From Porpolomopsis calyptriformis (lineage: Eukaryota; Basidiomycota; Agaricomycetes; Agaricales; Hygrophoraceae), in NCBI GenBank assembly GCA_951640195.1, contig OX621165.1, positions 434,001-498,000 of the forward strand: a DNA stretch of 64,000 bases. The letters run 5' to 3'. A program made the translations under genes and the position numbers. The notes below the pieces were generated by a model, which was not told the origin of the DNA, made no database searches, and was given only the letters and a program-made list of their open reading frames with translations. Within the stretch, counting starts at the first letter, position 1, and the number at the start of each line of letters is the position of its first letter. Shown here piece after piece: positions 9,833 through 21,815 of this stretch.

Positions 9833-12060
9833 AGTCAATGTTAATGTTACTCAAACCATGGCATAATCTTTCTACCGACCTTAAACATGCTGCTCAGTCT
9901 TGGACAGAAGCCTTCGAAGAATTCACACGTAATTCATCCAGTCAAACCAAGAGTATTCTTTCGGGAATGCAATATTATCACGATTGCGAAAATGCAGCTA
10001 AAAATTCAAAAGATCTGATGATTATACCGCCAGAAGCAGAATCAGTTACCATGGAGAACGAAATACTGCTTGATGACGAAGAAGATATTAATACCAATCC
10101 TATTTATACTGAAGAAGGACTTGCAGATATTATAGCCTGTGAGACATCTTGGGAGGAAGAATGGCATGCTCACCTTGCAGTGGAAACTGCGAAGCAAGCT
10201 AGAATTTTCAGGGATTATCCTGATTCATGGTCTCTTGCGGAAGCTTCTTGAGTAAGAAATGCGACAGGCAATGATTTATTAAAGCTAGCGGAATGGTGGA
10301 AACAGATGGCCGAAGATGTTGTGCGGCAAAATCCAAACTTTGACGAGATGGACCTATTGGCTACAGGCACGCATGTTAGCAGAATTGAAGAAAACGTCAA
10401 AAACGTATTACAGGCATCTTTCATTCACCACTTACCTGAAGATACATATCCCACTATCGATGTGTCTTTTTTGAATGAAGAACAACTTCATGCATATGAT
10501 ATAATATCGTGGCATTTGGATCAAACCATGAATGAGGCTAATCCTCCCACTTTGCGAATGATCATATATAGTGAAGGGGGTATGGGGAAATTTAAAGTAA
10601 TCCAATCAGTCACAGACCACTTTGTTGTAAGAGGATTGTCCTACCTTCTAGTTAAATCAGCCTACACTGGTGTTGCTGCATCGCTTATCGACGGAAAAAC
10701 CACCCACGTCATCACCCATTTCTCGCTAAATGTAAACAATACAATTAGTTCTGAAACACGAAAAAAATTCCAACAATTCTGGAAATACAAAAGTTATCTC
10801 ATCATTGATGAATATTCAATGTTGTCGAAAATGTTCTTAGGGAAACTATCATGGAATATCAGTGTTGGCATGGAAGGATCAACCCACGGAAAGTCTGATG
10901 AAGCCTTCGGAGGGTTGAATGTAATCTTATGTGGGGACCTACATCAGTTTCCTCCAGTAGCAACAAGATCTGCAGAAGCACTTTACCATCAAATCAATCC
11001 TGCGTATGACTCTCTTGAAGCGCAATTGGGAAGACAGATATATGAGCAATTCAACACAGTTGTCATCCTTAAACAGCAGATGCGCATATCCGATCTGGTT
11101 TGGAGGGATTTTCTCGTACACTTGAGAAATGGGGATATTAAGGTCCACCATATAGACCTCCTCAAATCACTTGTCATAGGACGCAATAAAATGGAGGCCA
11201 TAAATTTTCATAGTGATCCATGGTCACAAGCGAGTCTCATTACACCTCGACACACTGTTCACAAATGATGGAATGAATCCGCTACCAGGAAATGGTGTCT
11301 GCAATCGGGTTATCAGCTATTCATATGTTCAGCTGAAGACACTGTTCAAGGAAAACCATTGACCTTACCTCAAAAATATGCTCTGGCTGAATATACGAAA
11401 AATGACAGTCACTACAAAAAAAAAACAATTGCCAGCTGAAATAGAAATTGCAACAGGGATGAAAGTGATGGTTACTACAAATATAGAAACAGATTTGGAT
11501 GTTACCAATGGAGCCCAAGGAGAAATTGTTGATATCATCCTTCATCCCGATAACCTCCAGTCGGAAATCAATTGATCGTACGTTTGAAACATATACCAGC
11601 ATATGTATTGGTCAAGTTAACGCGAACAAAGGCGACAGCAATAAAAGGCTTAGAAAACATGATCATTCCCGTCGAAGCTACCAGCGTGAAGATAAAGATT
11701 AAAATCAAACCCGGAAACAAAGAAGCTATATCATAAACCGTCACACACAAACAGCTGCCTATGACTGCTGCGTATGCATTCACAGACTATCGATCCCAAG
11801 GACAGATGATTCCAAATGTTATTGTTGACATTGCTAAACCACCCACAGGATTGTTATTGCTTTTCAATCTCTATGTGGCGCTTTCAAGAAGTTCAGGTCG
11901 ATCTTCAATTTGACTATTGAGAGACTTTGATGAAAATATGCTCAAAAAAATGCATGATTTGGAACTGTTGCAGGAGGATGACAGATTGAGATACTTAGAC
12001 AAAGTTACAAGGATGTGGTGGGATCGTATGTGTAATCAGATAGATACTTCTGAACAGTAA
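9833..12060 (+). pseudogene. Helitron helicase (Pif1-like), C-terminal part
   Basis: Starts with the LLKPW motif region and runs through a Pif1-type SF1 helicase: Walker A near 10570-10600, Walker B LIIDEYSML near 10798-10824, motif III GDLHQFPPV near 10933-10960, and the C-terminal YRSQGQ and LYVALSRSSGR motifs (about 11787-11900). The Walker A Ser/Thr after GK is replaced by Phe. Further damage: TGA at 11266-11268, a frameshift at the A-run near 11420, loss of frame at 11573-11579, TAA near 11737 and TGA near 11912. The stop at 12058-12060 is probably original. Confidence 0.9.
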
Positions 12061-12284
12061 CCAAAAATTTACACTTATTTGCAAATATTTACAAATCACA
12101 GGAAAACCGGCTTCAATTCAAGGGGGAGGTGACACCTTCCGTTGCACGCAAGGTAATTTTGATGGAGTGTACATTACACTAATATATCATCAAAACCATC
12201 TTACGCAGAGGTCTTGACCTGGTGCCAACAGAATGATGGTAACAGTCACCCAAAATCTTCAGGATGTGCCTCAGCATCTAGCTA
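12061..12284. other. Helitron 3' flank, no gene seen
   Basis: This stretch lies between the Helitron helicase stop and the start of homology to the NACHT-WD40 gene at about 12285. The Helitron 3' terminus should be here. A short palindrome (AGGTGACACCT near 12128-12138) is present but no CTRR end could be fixed. Confidence 0.4.
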
Positions 12285-12821
12285 TTTGATTCTTCCCACA
12301 TCCATTCAAGTCTCTGGTAATGTTTCGCTCTACCAACTCGAAGTTAGAGAATAAAGAGAAGTTGAAGCAGGCATGTTCTACTGCTGTTACTGGCCTGCAA
12401 ACAACCCTTCAAATAGTTGAAACTGCTGTTGGAGATGCCGGATTACCTGGACTCAGAACAGGCATAAATGGTCTGATATTTGTGCTGGATGTTATCAAGG
12501 TGGATTGCAATTATTCTTCTATATTGACCTCTTTTGATGATTAAAGTAGAAACTGTCTCAAAATGTAGAGCAAGTCCAGACTCTTTCGGCGCAGATCGAA
12601 GGTCTCAATCAACTGCTTGAAAATTCCAAGGATAAAGGAACAGTTTCTTTGCTAGCCATTGACCGAATAGATCATCTATTCATGTGCGTCATCTTTAAGA
12701 CCAACAATGAACTAGCCTAAGTTATGTTTTCCATAGCACCTTGAATACGACGTTGGAAGAGCTACGAAAGATGGCTTCCCGAAATGTCATAAAGCAGTTT
12801 TTTTATCATGCAGATGATGCA
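12285..12821 (+). pseudogene. NACHT-WD40 copy 1, piece 1: N-terminal exons
   Basis: Exon 1 (12320-12499, 180 bp) and exon 2 (12550-12683, 134 bp) have the same lengths as in copy 2 (40895-41074 and 41124-41257). Exon 3 starts at 12737 and is cut at 12821 by the Tnp2-type element; reading resumes in register at 20957. The encoded helical domain resembles the four-helix HeLo/MLKL-like N termini of fungal NLRs (inference). Piece 1 itself has no stop. Confidence 0.85.
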
Positions 12822-13098
12822 CCCCAGTGAAAAACCCACCAGTTTAGAATGAGCCATATTGATTGACAATGATATCACCTGATTGACATTGGTTGCCATC
12901 GTGTGGTGGGATGATTAGATAATATAGTTACCATTTTGGGATTGTCAGTTACCTTTTTAGTGAGTATGGAAATAAACTTTTGCTTCAATGAAAAAAAAAT
13001 AAAAAATGCGCAGAGCTCTTTCCCCACTGCAAGACATTCTTCAAAATATCTTTTTGATATGTTCTGTAATTTGCTTGACTCATTGTACCAATATCACT

Positions 13099-15774
13099 AT
13101 GCCAGCAAAACCATACATCTGCAACTGCAGAAAACACTGCAGAAATCCTGGAAAACCTGTCTCGGCAGCAACCTACTACAATCATGCTCCCTTTCAGGAC
13201 CAGGATGCATTTACTCCTGCATTCCGCAAATGGATTTCCTCACATAAGACCCAGAAACCACTTGCAGAGTCAAACCGAAATCGATTCGGCCATTTTGGAG
13301 AAAATCGAAAGGAACCAGAACAACCAAAGAAAAGGCAGAGGAGGGCAGTGGAGGATGACCCTATAGACAATATGGATCAGTGGGTATGTTTATAACCAAC
13401 CTTCATTCATACATAACTTACCTCATTGCATACTACAAGGGTGGACCAGTGCTTGATAACTATGATGACAGCCTCCAAGACCCACAGGATTTGTCTCTGG
13501 ATGGTGCTGGAGGCTGGAGAGGTATAGATCCTGGAAATCAACAAGAGCTAGAGCACGATATGGAAGAAGACTTCGCTCACATTCAAATGGAAGAAATTTG
13601 TGTAATGAACCAACTAATCCAGCCCATTCAAAAGGCATCCCTGGGTGACGTGCATGACAGTCTTGATGCTGAATCAATCGATCGTATTTGTAACCCCCCT
13701 GAACTGGTTCTCACCATTGAGGATCCTGACTTACATCTATCCATTGATATATATTTATCAGTTGGAAACGCATCACAAGAGATGTACAATTCAGTCCACG
13801 AGAACATCCTTCGCCGTTACCCTGAGAGTGAAATGCTCTCATACAACCAGGTCAAACGTCGGGTGGCCGAGCTCAGCGGTATCGTTCCAATTATGAATGA
13901 TATGTGTATCAACTTGTGTGTTGGTTTCACGGGCCCTTGGTCACAGTCCAAGCAGTGTCCTAAGTGTGGTGAGGATCGTTATACTGAGGTCAAAAAGAAG
14001 AACAAGATAAAGAAACGTGCCCGGCAACAATTCCTCACTGTTCCCATCGGTCCACAGCTCCAGGCGCTTTGGCAGTCACCTGAAAGTGCTATCAATATGC
14101 GATATCAGGTGAGAAAGACTGCAGAACTGCTTACCGAACTCCAAGAGTATGGGGGCAAGTTATCTGCATATGACGATATTCTATGCAGAAGCAACTACCT
14201 CTCAGCGGTAAAAGGCAGACACATCAAGGCTGGTGATATGGTCCTGATGTTCTCGGTTGATGGTGCCCAACTTTATCATAGCAAAATGTCCAATTGCTGG
14301 ATGCAAATATGGATTGTTGTCAACCATCCACCTGATACTCGCTATAAGAAAGTACACATCCTACCTAGTATGATCATCCCTGGGCCTAACAAGCCTAAAA
14401 TCCTTGACTCTTTCCACTTCCCAAGCTTGCATCATCTTGCTGCGATTCAAAACAAGGGACTTAAGATCTGGGACGCGAGCTGGGAGGAGACTTTTGTGTC
14501 TCACCCATTCTTCTTTCTAGCTTGTGCTGATGGTCCTGCGATGGCAGCTCTAAATGGTTTTGTTGGTCACCATGGTAAAGCTGGCTGTCGCACATACTGT
14601 CCCATGAAAGGCCGTCACAAACCTGGCAGGTCGCATTACTACCCAGTCTGCCTCAAGCCCATTGGATATGTGGTCGATGGATGTGATCATCCTGATGTTC
14701 TGCTTCAAAACCTGACGATGGATGCATGAACTGTGGAAAACTATGAACACAACCTCGAGTCAAGAAATCAAACCCAATATGAGAACCGCTGCTTAGAGAC
14801 TGGTATTTGCAAGCCAACCATCTTTACTGGGCTTCCTCGATGGCTTAGTATTCCAGGCATCTTCAGTCTGGATCTGATGCATTTACCTGCTCTCAATGTC
14901 CCTGATCTCCTTCTCAAGCTGTGGCGAGGAACCTTCGATTGTGATCCAAACGATGACCACAAAGACTGGCCCTAGGCTACACTTAAGGGGGTCGTCTGGA
15001 AAAACCATGGAGAGGAAGTAGCACGGGCGACACCATATCTGCCTGGTTCATTTGATCATCCCCCTCGGAACCCAGCTGAAAAAATCAACAGCAGTTACAA
15101 AGCCTGGGAGTTTGTTCAATACATCTTTGGCCTTGGGCCAGCTCTATTCTATGGGATACTACCAGATAACTACTGGCAACACTACTGTCTGCTTGTTTAT
15201 GCTATTCGGATTCTTTATCAAAAGTGAATACCTGTTGAACAACTACGTTTAGCACATACCACAATTCTCAAATTTGCACAAGACTTCGAACTTCTGTATT
15301 ACCAGCGCAAACCTTCCCGAATCCATTTCATATGACCCTGCATCCATACACTATGTCACTTAGCTCCTGAAGCAGCCTGAGTGGGACCTGGGATTTGCTC
15401 TTCCCAATGGACTATCAAACGAACAATCAGTAACCTCGGGGAGGAAATCAAACAGGATTCAAACCCATTCTCAAACCTTGCTCAGCAGGCCCTTCGTCGG
15501 TCTCAAGTCAATGCTCTGAAGGCAATGATACCAGGCCTTGAGCAGTCTGATAACCTCTTTCCTAGAGGGTCTGTTGACCTTGGCAATAGCTATGTCCTTT
15601 TATGTGCAATGGACAATGCTTCATGCCCTGTTCAAACCAGTGAAGCAACAGCCATCTGGTCTTATCTTCAACAGTTTGGACTTGATTTTTCAAGAGAAGA
15701 TGTCATACGATGGGCTCGCTTACGTCTACCAAATGGACAGATTGCCCAATCAGCTTGGAAAGAGGACCTCAAGT
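13099..15774 (+). pseudogene. Tnp2-family transposase, decayed
   Basis: The likely start (13099) gives a CxCxxHC N-terminal Cys/His cluster typical of fungal Tnp2-like proteins. An intron of about 50 bp follows near 13389-13440. The second exon runs open to 14727: a CxxC pair near 13957-13975 (CPKCGED), a QFLTVPIGPQLQALW motif near 14030-14070, then the DDE-like core with FSVDGAQLY near 14250 and an HGKAGCRTYCP motif near 14570-14610. Stops at 14727, 14973, 15225 and about 15333, and frame changes near 15360, disable it. The 3' end is cut by the hAT element at 15775. I prefer Tnp2/CMC over KDZ because of the CxxC, PLGPQLQ and GKAGC motifs. Confidence 0.85.
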
Positions 15775-15929
15775 CAGCGTTGTGCCAGTTGTGTAACAGT
15801 TGCCAAAGTCTGCAACTATCGCTGACTGTGACTATTTACAACCAAACCCAACCATGACTTTGGCATGGTTTCGGGGTCCTTTTCTGTCATTATATAAGTC
15901 ATTATGAGGCAACAAAAAAAAGCAGTTAT

Positions 15930-18739
15930 CTACTCGTTAAGCATATCGTCAGCCTCACCTTCAACAGTATCACCTTCAGCATCAAGATTAAGCAGCTCAC
16001 ACAATTCCAATTCTTCCTTCAGCCCTTGCATACCCAGTTTGTCATATGCTTCAACCCAGTATAATTGTGTGAAGTCAAAGAGATCCTTGATCAGGATTGA
16101 TGCTGTCTCAGAGACAGGCATAGGTATTGCATCGTCAAATTCAACTGCATGGATGAGTGAGTTGATAACCCCATCCATACGTGGCTCTTGATAGGGATCT
16201 GTGCAATTGCTAATGTTAACTGGCGTAGCATTAGTTGGCACTGAGTCATTGCTGTGCAGAGCACCAAATGATCTCTTGAGCCACTTCTTGATAGCATTTG
16301 CCTGTAGGTGTTCCTCTCGCAGATATAGTTTGAGTTCTGCAAGAGTAACGAGAGTTTTATTACTAAGGCGAGTGCGCAATCTTGTTAGGATAGTGCCAAA
16401 CACACTCCAGAGATGCTCAACAGAGGCAGAGTTTGGGCATATAGACAGAATTCGGCGTGCTAATTGAGTGAGTGGCTGTGGGGGCCGATTGGGATGAGAA
16501 ATTGCTGACCATACTTCGAGGGGATCAAGTCTTGTACCCTAAAAGTATAATATTAGTAGTTGTAAGAGTGTATAATAGATGGGATACTACCTCCTTCTCT
16601 GCCAATGCTCGCATACCATTCATAAAGTTGTTGATTGCCTGGAACTCCCCTGTTCCAGCCATATATGCCTTGAACTCCCCATAAAGCTTGGCTGGGGGTG
16701 ACTGATTATAAAAGCGTACCCACAGGCAATAGAGTAGGTTGTACAATCCAGCTGCTGTGGAGAAAGATGCTGCCTGGAATGGGCGAGCCTTGTGAAATGG
16801 ATTGAGGAGAACTCCAGCAATAAAAACCTCTTGGTCAGTTTTGTGCCATTGCTGTTCAATGCTAGACAAGATTGCATCGCGGGCAGGAATATCTTCTGGA
16901 TCAAGAAGGGTAGAGTATTGGATATATAAAAAACCAAATGTAATCAGAACATCATCGACATGACAGTGAGCTGCCTGGGTTATGTTTGTGGCCCTAGCAA
17001 GGGGTTCAAGATGATTTTTCATCCTATCGCAAGTAATGTAATGTTAAATTGCTATAATCCAAATAAAGACGTACCTAGCAATCCCATGCCAAAATGAACT
17101 ACTCTTGATAATCGCAATGTTCTTCTGGGCCTTCACCCAATCTCCAAGGATCAATTGCTGCATTGCGAGAGGGAGCTTTTCATCATTTTCAACAAGTATC
17201 TGCAAAGAAAGTTGGATATCAAGGAGACGACAGTATGCAAGATAATGGGCAGTCCAGCAGGTAAGAACAGCACAAATAACTGCTAAGATTATTAAAGAAT
17301 TGGTCAACTGGACTTCACGTAGAAGTGCAAGGACATAGGTCTTGCTCCGAAGCCAACCAATCAGTTCGCTTGCTTGGTTTGCATGCTGTAGGAATAATGC
17401 GGCACTCTTGAAGAAGTCTCCGACAATGAGATTGATCTATATATTGAGCTTTAATACTGATTTACATGGCACAACAAAGACTACTGTACCTGATGGGCAT
17501 AGCAGTCAGGTGTGACAATATGTGGAAACTTCGCCTTCACCATCTTGCAGGCTTTAAGTGACTCGCCTGAAGCATCAGACGTGAATGTAACGACAGTAAC
17601 ACCCCAGTTTCCTTCCAGTTCATCGAGCACTTCAAGTGTGTGCTGAAAGAGATTGTCGGCAGTCTTCCTCTCTGCTGAAGCATCATATACTCGGACTGTA
17701 TGTGTCTTTCAAGACCAGCCTTTGATTAGTTTTGAAAGGAGTACATAGGTTGGAATAAAACAGACCTGGCCATTACATGATACTATGAACATAATAAAAT
17801 GGTGGTGATTACCACCCATCCATCCATCACATGAAACTGTGGCCTCAAAACCATGAGCTTGCTCCTTGGCATCCTCCTTGAAAGCTTTCAGTGTTGCAGG
17901 AAGTAACCGTTGAGTCAGAACCTTGCGTGATGGACTTTTCACATTTGGTATCCAGTGTTTGCAGAAAGCCAGCCATTCTGGGTTGTCAACCCATCGTAGA
18001 GGGAAACCAGCACTGGCTGTAAGACGAGCAAGAGAGGTCTCAAATAGAGCTTGCTCCCCTTTCAACCACACTACCTCAGTATCTACAAAAATTGAGGGAC
18101 GAGACTGAGATTGGGAGAGACAAGTACGTTTTAATGGCTGGGACCAGTTGGTAGCATTTGATGGAGTTGGACTAGGAGCACGAGACAATGGTACTGAAAA
18201 GCTGGGTGTGGGTGAATGTCAGGTGGAGAATGCATCAGTAGATTGGGCTGATGCAAAACTGAAATCCCCAGAGATGGGTTGTGAGGCAAAAGTAGCTAAA
18301 GGCCAGGGTACAGGGTGGGTAGTTACTGCCTTTGGCCGTGTGCAGCTTAGGCTTGCTGCACTGCCCTCGGCAGCTGCTCTGGCTTGGATACCATATGGCT
18401 GAAGCTCACAGTCGTGGAGATGACAGGTGAGAGTTGTTGTGCATAAAATAAGCCAGCCTCGGGCAGGATCACCCTGGCCTTGTGCCCACACTGTTGTGAG
18501 ACTCATCAGAAAACTAGTCATATTTACAGTAGCAGAAACATACCCATGCTTTCTATTACATCTCTCGAACGCACAGACTCCCGGGTGCCTGCAGCAACCA
18601 TCCCATTATCAGAGGTAATTTCCTTTGCAATTTGTGCCTCGAAACATTGCATACACCATACCTTTGCTTTACTGCTGCTATCTGTAGAGTCTGGGGTCTT
18701 GGTTGTATACCCTGGATGGTCATGAAAAAGGCTCTCCAC
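15930..18739 (-). pseudogene. hAT transposase (BED finger + hATC), two premature TGA
   Basis: The N terminus has a BED-type finger split by an intron of about 54 bp: CMQC near 18650 and a TCHLHDC stretch near 18425. The RNase H-like core opens with VSCDGW near 17835 and continues through HHFIMFIVSCNG. The hAT dimerisation domain lies near 16520-16320, with LDPLEVW then an ILSICPNSASVEHLW-like run. The acidic tail ends at TAG 15930. In-frame TGA codons occur near 18218 and 17710, both at plausible former CGA codons. Introns interrupt at about 17500-17440, 17070-17025 and 16590-16540. Otherwise the protein is nearly full length, so the insertion is recent relative to the Tnp2 element around it. 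Confidence 0.85.
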
Positions 18740-18829
18740 CAGCCACGTTTTGCGGAGGGAGGCATATTGGATAGGTAGTAGCTGACATAGAATGCCACTT
18801 AAGTACTCAAGCTAAGCTTCCAACAACCC

Positions 18830-19660
18830 TTTGCCCAGGCTAATGATCAACTGCACAACCTGGGTGAAGCATGTAAGGCTTCTGCTCAGTTAAATAAACG
18901 TGTTGTATACATACTTGTGTAAACTTGTATAACTTAGCCTTGTTGTATTGTCCTTGTGACCAGCAAGCACCTGCAAGGTTGTGAACCAACGTAAACATGG
19001 ATGGGTGGTCAGCACCTAGATGGCATTGCAGCCAACTAATGCCTGTGCAGAGAGGGTCTCAGCCTCGTCATATAGTCCTTGTGAGTGGTAAACACCTGCG
19101 AGGTTGCAAACCGATGTAAGGGTGGATGGGTGGTCAGCACCCAGATAGTCTCGGAGCCAGCCAACGCCCGCTTATGGAGGGCTTCAGCCTGGTCGTATCA
19201 TCTTTGTAAGTGGTAAACGCCTGCGAGGTTGCAAACTGACGTAAGAGTGGATGGGAAGTGAGCACCCAGCCCACTTATGGAGGGCTTCATCCTCGTCGTA
19301 TCATCCTTGAGAGCAGTAAACACCTGCGAGGTTGCAAACTGACATAAGGGTGGACAGGTGGTCAGCACCCAGATGGTCTCGGAGCCAGCCAACACCCACT
19401 TGTAGAGGGCTTCAGCCTCATCATATAGTCCTTGTGAGTGGTAAACGCATGCGAGGTTGCAAACTGACGTAAGGGTGGATGGGCGGTCAGCACCCAGATG
19501 GTCTCGGAGCCAGCCAATGCCCGCTTGTAGAGGGCTTCAGCCTCATCATATCGGCCCTGTGAGTGGTAAACAACTGCAAGGCTGTTCACTGATGTAAGTG
19601 TGAATGGGTGGCCAGTGCTCACCTAGTCTTTGTAGCCAGCAAATGCTGCTCGTACGCCTC
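18830..19660 (-). pseudogene. Tandem TPR repeats (kinesin light chain type), relic
   Basis: About six units of 126 bp (42 aa) repeat here, read on the minus strand, with a core like GRYDEAEALYKRALAGSE and LTSVCNLAGVYH. Units recur near 18973, 19099, 19224, 19327, 19452 and 19576; one unit has lost about 23 bp. Such TPR arrays form the C-terminal sensor of many fungal NB-ARC/NACHT proteins. No nucleotide-binding domain is present, and frames are broken, so this is a fragment, apparently inside the hAT element. Confidence 0.75.
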
Positions 19661-19794
19661 ACATCCAGTGGGTGGTAGGAGATCCCGAAACCATACCAAA
19701 GTCACAAATGTTTGACTATTGGCAACTGTTGGTGACTTTCTCACATTTTATGGTCAGTGACTGTGACTCTCAGTCAACTACTGGCACAACACTG

Positions 19795-20768
19795 TACTAC
19801 TGACAAGCCCTTTTACAATACAGCTTTTAGATCCATTGTAAGTTCATAGCACAAGTCATTTCATCATTGCTGATTTTATTCTAGGGCGGACGTCTCTACA
19901 ATTGTTTCAAACGAGTATAACAAGCTTGCCAAACCCTCCATCACTTCCGACAATGTTTTTGCTGCCAACTCAGGTTCTCTGCTGCCTACCAATGACACTC
20001 TGGCATTGGCTTCTACCTGCGATTCACCATTGACATCCAGTGACCTGAATCATGACTTTGCACCCATTGCGTTTGAACAAGGTGACAATCCTGTCAAGAA
20101 AAAGCCTGCTGCTTGAGTACCAGTGGGGGACAAAGTAATGATCCCAGGTGAGAAACCTACTGCATGGTATGTGATCTGTATTGGTTCTCACTAATATTTC
20201 TCACCATGTAACAGGAACTTATGTGCCCGCGAATGGTGCCAAGCGAATGCCAGAGGCTCTACAAGCACCTTCAAGGCATATTGGGACTCACTTTCTGGTA
20301 ACGATTGAAAGGTATGCACTTTTTATTATATCCTGATAGCAACCCTACTAACTGCACTTCTCTGGCCTATCAGAAATACTAGAAGATGGAGAGGGCTGCA
20401 GTGAGTTCAATACTCCACTGGCGCATTTCTTTTTTTGATCCGCCTTGTTTCAGAGAGCCTCATCTTGACCCTTATAATGGTGCGTTATAGTTATCTTTTC
20501 TCATTTTGTTTACTAATTCTTATATGCTAGGTACGACAGCACATGTTTACGAATACGATGTGAAGGATGAATGTACAGTACTGAGCAGGAGTGGAAATAG
20601 GGAACGGGATGAGTGGGAATGGGGAATAGGGAACGGCAGGGGCGGGAGCAGGGCGAGGAAAGCCAGGGGTGGGCAGAGTAGCCCTGTATCAATGTAAATC
20701 AGTAGCAATCAAATGAATGGTCAACGTATAGCATCAATATGACCTGATGTAAAGCGATAGGATGCCAA
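19795..20768 (+). other. Right arm of the Tnp2 element with relic coding segments
   Basis: A reading frame from about 19885 to 20116 (ends TGA) and a short exon near 20217-20310 containing CAREWCQAN look like pieces of a second element gene. I do not recognise the family. The rest, including 20560-20700 (low-complexity Gly/Arg codons), shows nothing clear. Confidence 0.4.
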
Positions 20769-20821
20769 AGTGACGCCCCGACGCCAACTGATTCTGAGTG
20801 ACTGGTATCAGGGGCGTCACT
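20769..20821. repeat. 11 bp perfect inverted repeat, subterminal in the Tnp2 element
   Basis: AGTGACGCCCC at 20769-20779 pairs exactly with GGGGCGTCACT at 20811-20821 across a 31 bp spacer. It lies about 135 bp inside the right end of the element and could be a transposase binding or hairpin site. Confidence 0.6.
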
Positions 20822-20956
20822 CCAGAACATTGAATATCAATGACAATAAAATTTTATCTACGCTATTCTAGATTTAGCGACTCGGGTCGATTCTCTATAA
20901 TAACATTGGCCTCACTCATTGTCAATCACTCTAAACAGACAGGTTTTTCACTGGGG

Positions 20957-21815
20957 ATGCACAGTCAATTAACAATTATATCCAGTCAATTGCATGGTCA
21001 ATCCAAAGCTTTACGGTATGTCAACCCCCATCTTTGACTGATGGATCAGTGCTGGATTGTTGGTGTTAGGTGGAGACTACACTCATTACTGAATTTGCCC
21101 TTGATGTTAGTTAATTTTGTGCTACCTCAATGGGACCAACACTCATATACTCCTAGGAACATGCAACCCGGATCTGGGAGGACATAAACAGGCTTCGCGA
21201 GACTACAGAGAATGAATCTCAGGTTTGTATTGATGATGTACTAAATTGACATGACTTTCCCACTTATTTCCTATCTTATAGCAAGTGAAGGCGAGATTAG
21301 ACCTGAAAGGTGATGCCAAATTGGTCACCAATATTCAATAAAATGACTGAAACATTGTAGACAGGCACCCACCATATGCCATCTTTTCTCCATTTGACTC
21401 TAAAGATCAGGCGTGATGTATGGAAGGCACAAGGATGGATATCCTTAATCAGATCTTTGGCTGGATTGGATTCAACAATTCATCAAGCCAAGATGGTTGC
21501 GTGTGGATCGGAAAACTACAAATAACCGATACCCTTGAAATGAATATCTGCATGTTTTGGGTCAATGGATCAGCTGGAACAGGAAAGACGACGATTGCTT
21601 ATACCATTGCTCAAACTTGTAGAGAACGAGGTGTTCTTGGTGCAAGCTTCTTCTGCTTGTGTGATGATGCAGAATGTAGCAGCCCTCATCTAATCTTCAC
21701 AAGCATTGCCTACCAACTCGGAATCTTCAGCGATTCATTCAAAGCCAAGGTTTCTCGTGTTGTGAAATCAATACCCAATATCAGTTATGCTAGTCCTTCA
21801 GATATAATTATCTAG
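20957..21815 (+). pseudogene. NACHT-WD40 copy 1, piece 2: rest of N terminus and NACHT start
   Basis: Resumes exactly after the ATGCA duplication and follows the exon structure of copy 2. From 21420 a frame reads the start of the NACHT domain with an intact P-loop (GSAGTGKTT near 21571-21600) and a stretch to about 21790 (copy 2 equivalent about 42240). Beyond that the sequence is unrelated, and roughly 980 bp of NACHT present in copy 2 (about 42240-43225) is missing. Confidence 0.85.

Larger units (their letters stand above)
15775..19794 (-). mobile_element. hAT DNA transposon nested in the Tnp2 element
   Basis: Ends CAG(C/T)GTTGTGCCAGT at 15775 and, inverted, at 19794 agree at 16 of the first 18 bases. 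A second inverted pair, TGACTTTGG(C/T)ATGGTTTCGGG, lies inside at 15855 and 19704. The transposase is on the minus strand. The flanking octamers do not match, so no 8 bp duplication is visible. A TPR-repeat relic lies between the transposase start and the right end. Confidence 0.8.
12822..20956 (+). mobile_element. Tnp2-type (CACTA/CMC-like) DNA transposon, 8.1 kb, with nested hAT
   Basis: Termini start CCCCAGTGAAAAACC and match as an inverted repeat at 26 of 31 positions. ATGCA flanks both sides (12817-12821 and 20957-20961); copy 2 of the host gene has a single ATGCA at the same place (about 41389-41393), so 5 bp were duplicated. Without the nested hAT (15775-19794) the element is about 4.1 kb. 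The transposase gene is on the plus strand. Confidence 0.9.

Noticed and set aside
12128..12138. Helitron 3' terminal hairpin (AGGTGACACCT)
   Set aside because: No CTRR end or downstream A/T target pair could be placed next to it, so the terminus was left undefined.
13099..15774. KDZ-family transposase
   Set aside because: The expected KDZ core motifs are missing; CxCxxHC, PIGPQLQALW and HGKAGCRTYCP fit Tnp2/CMC proteins better.
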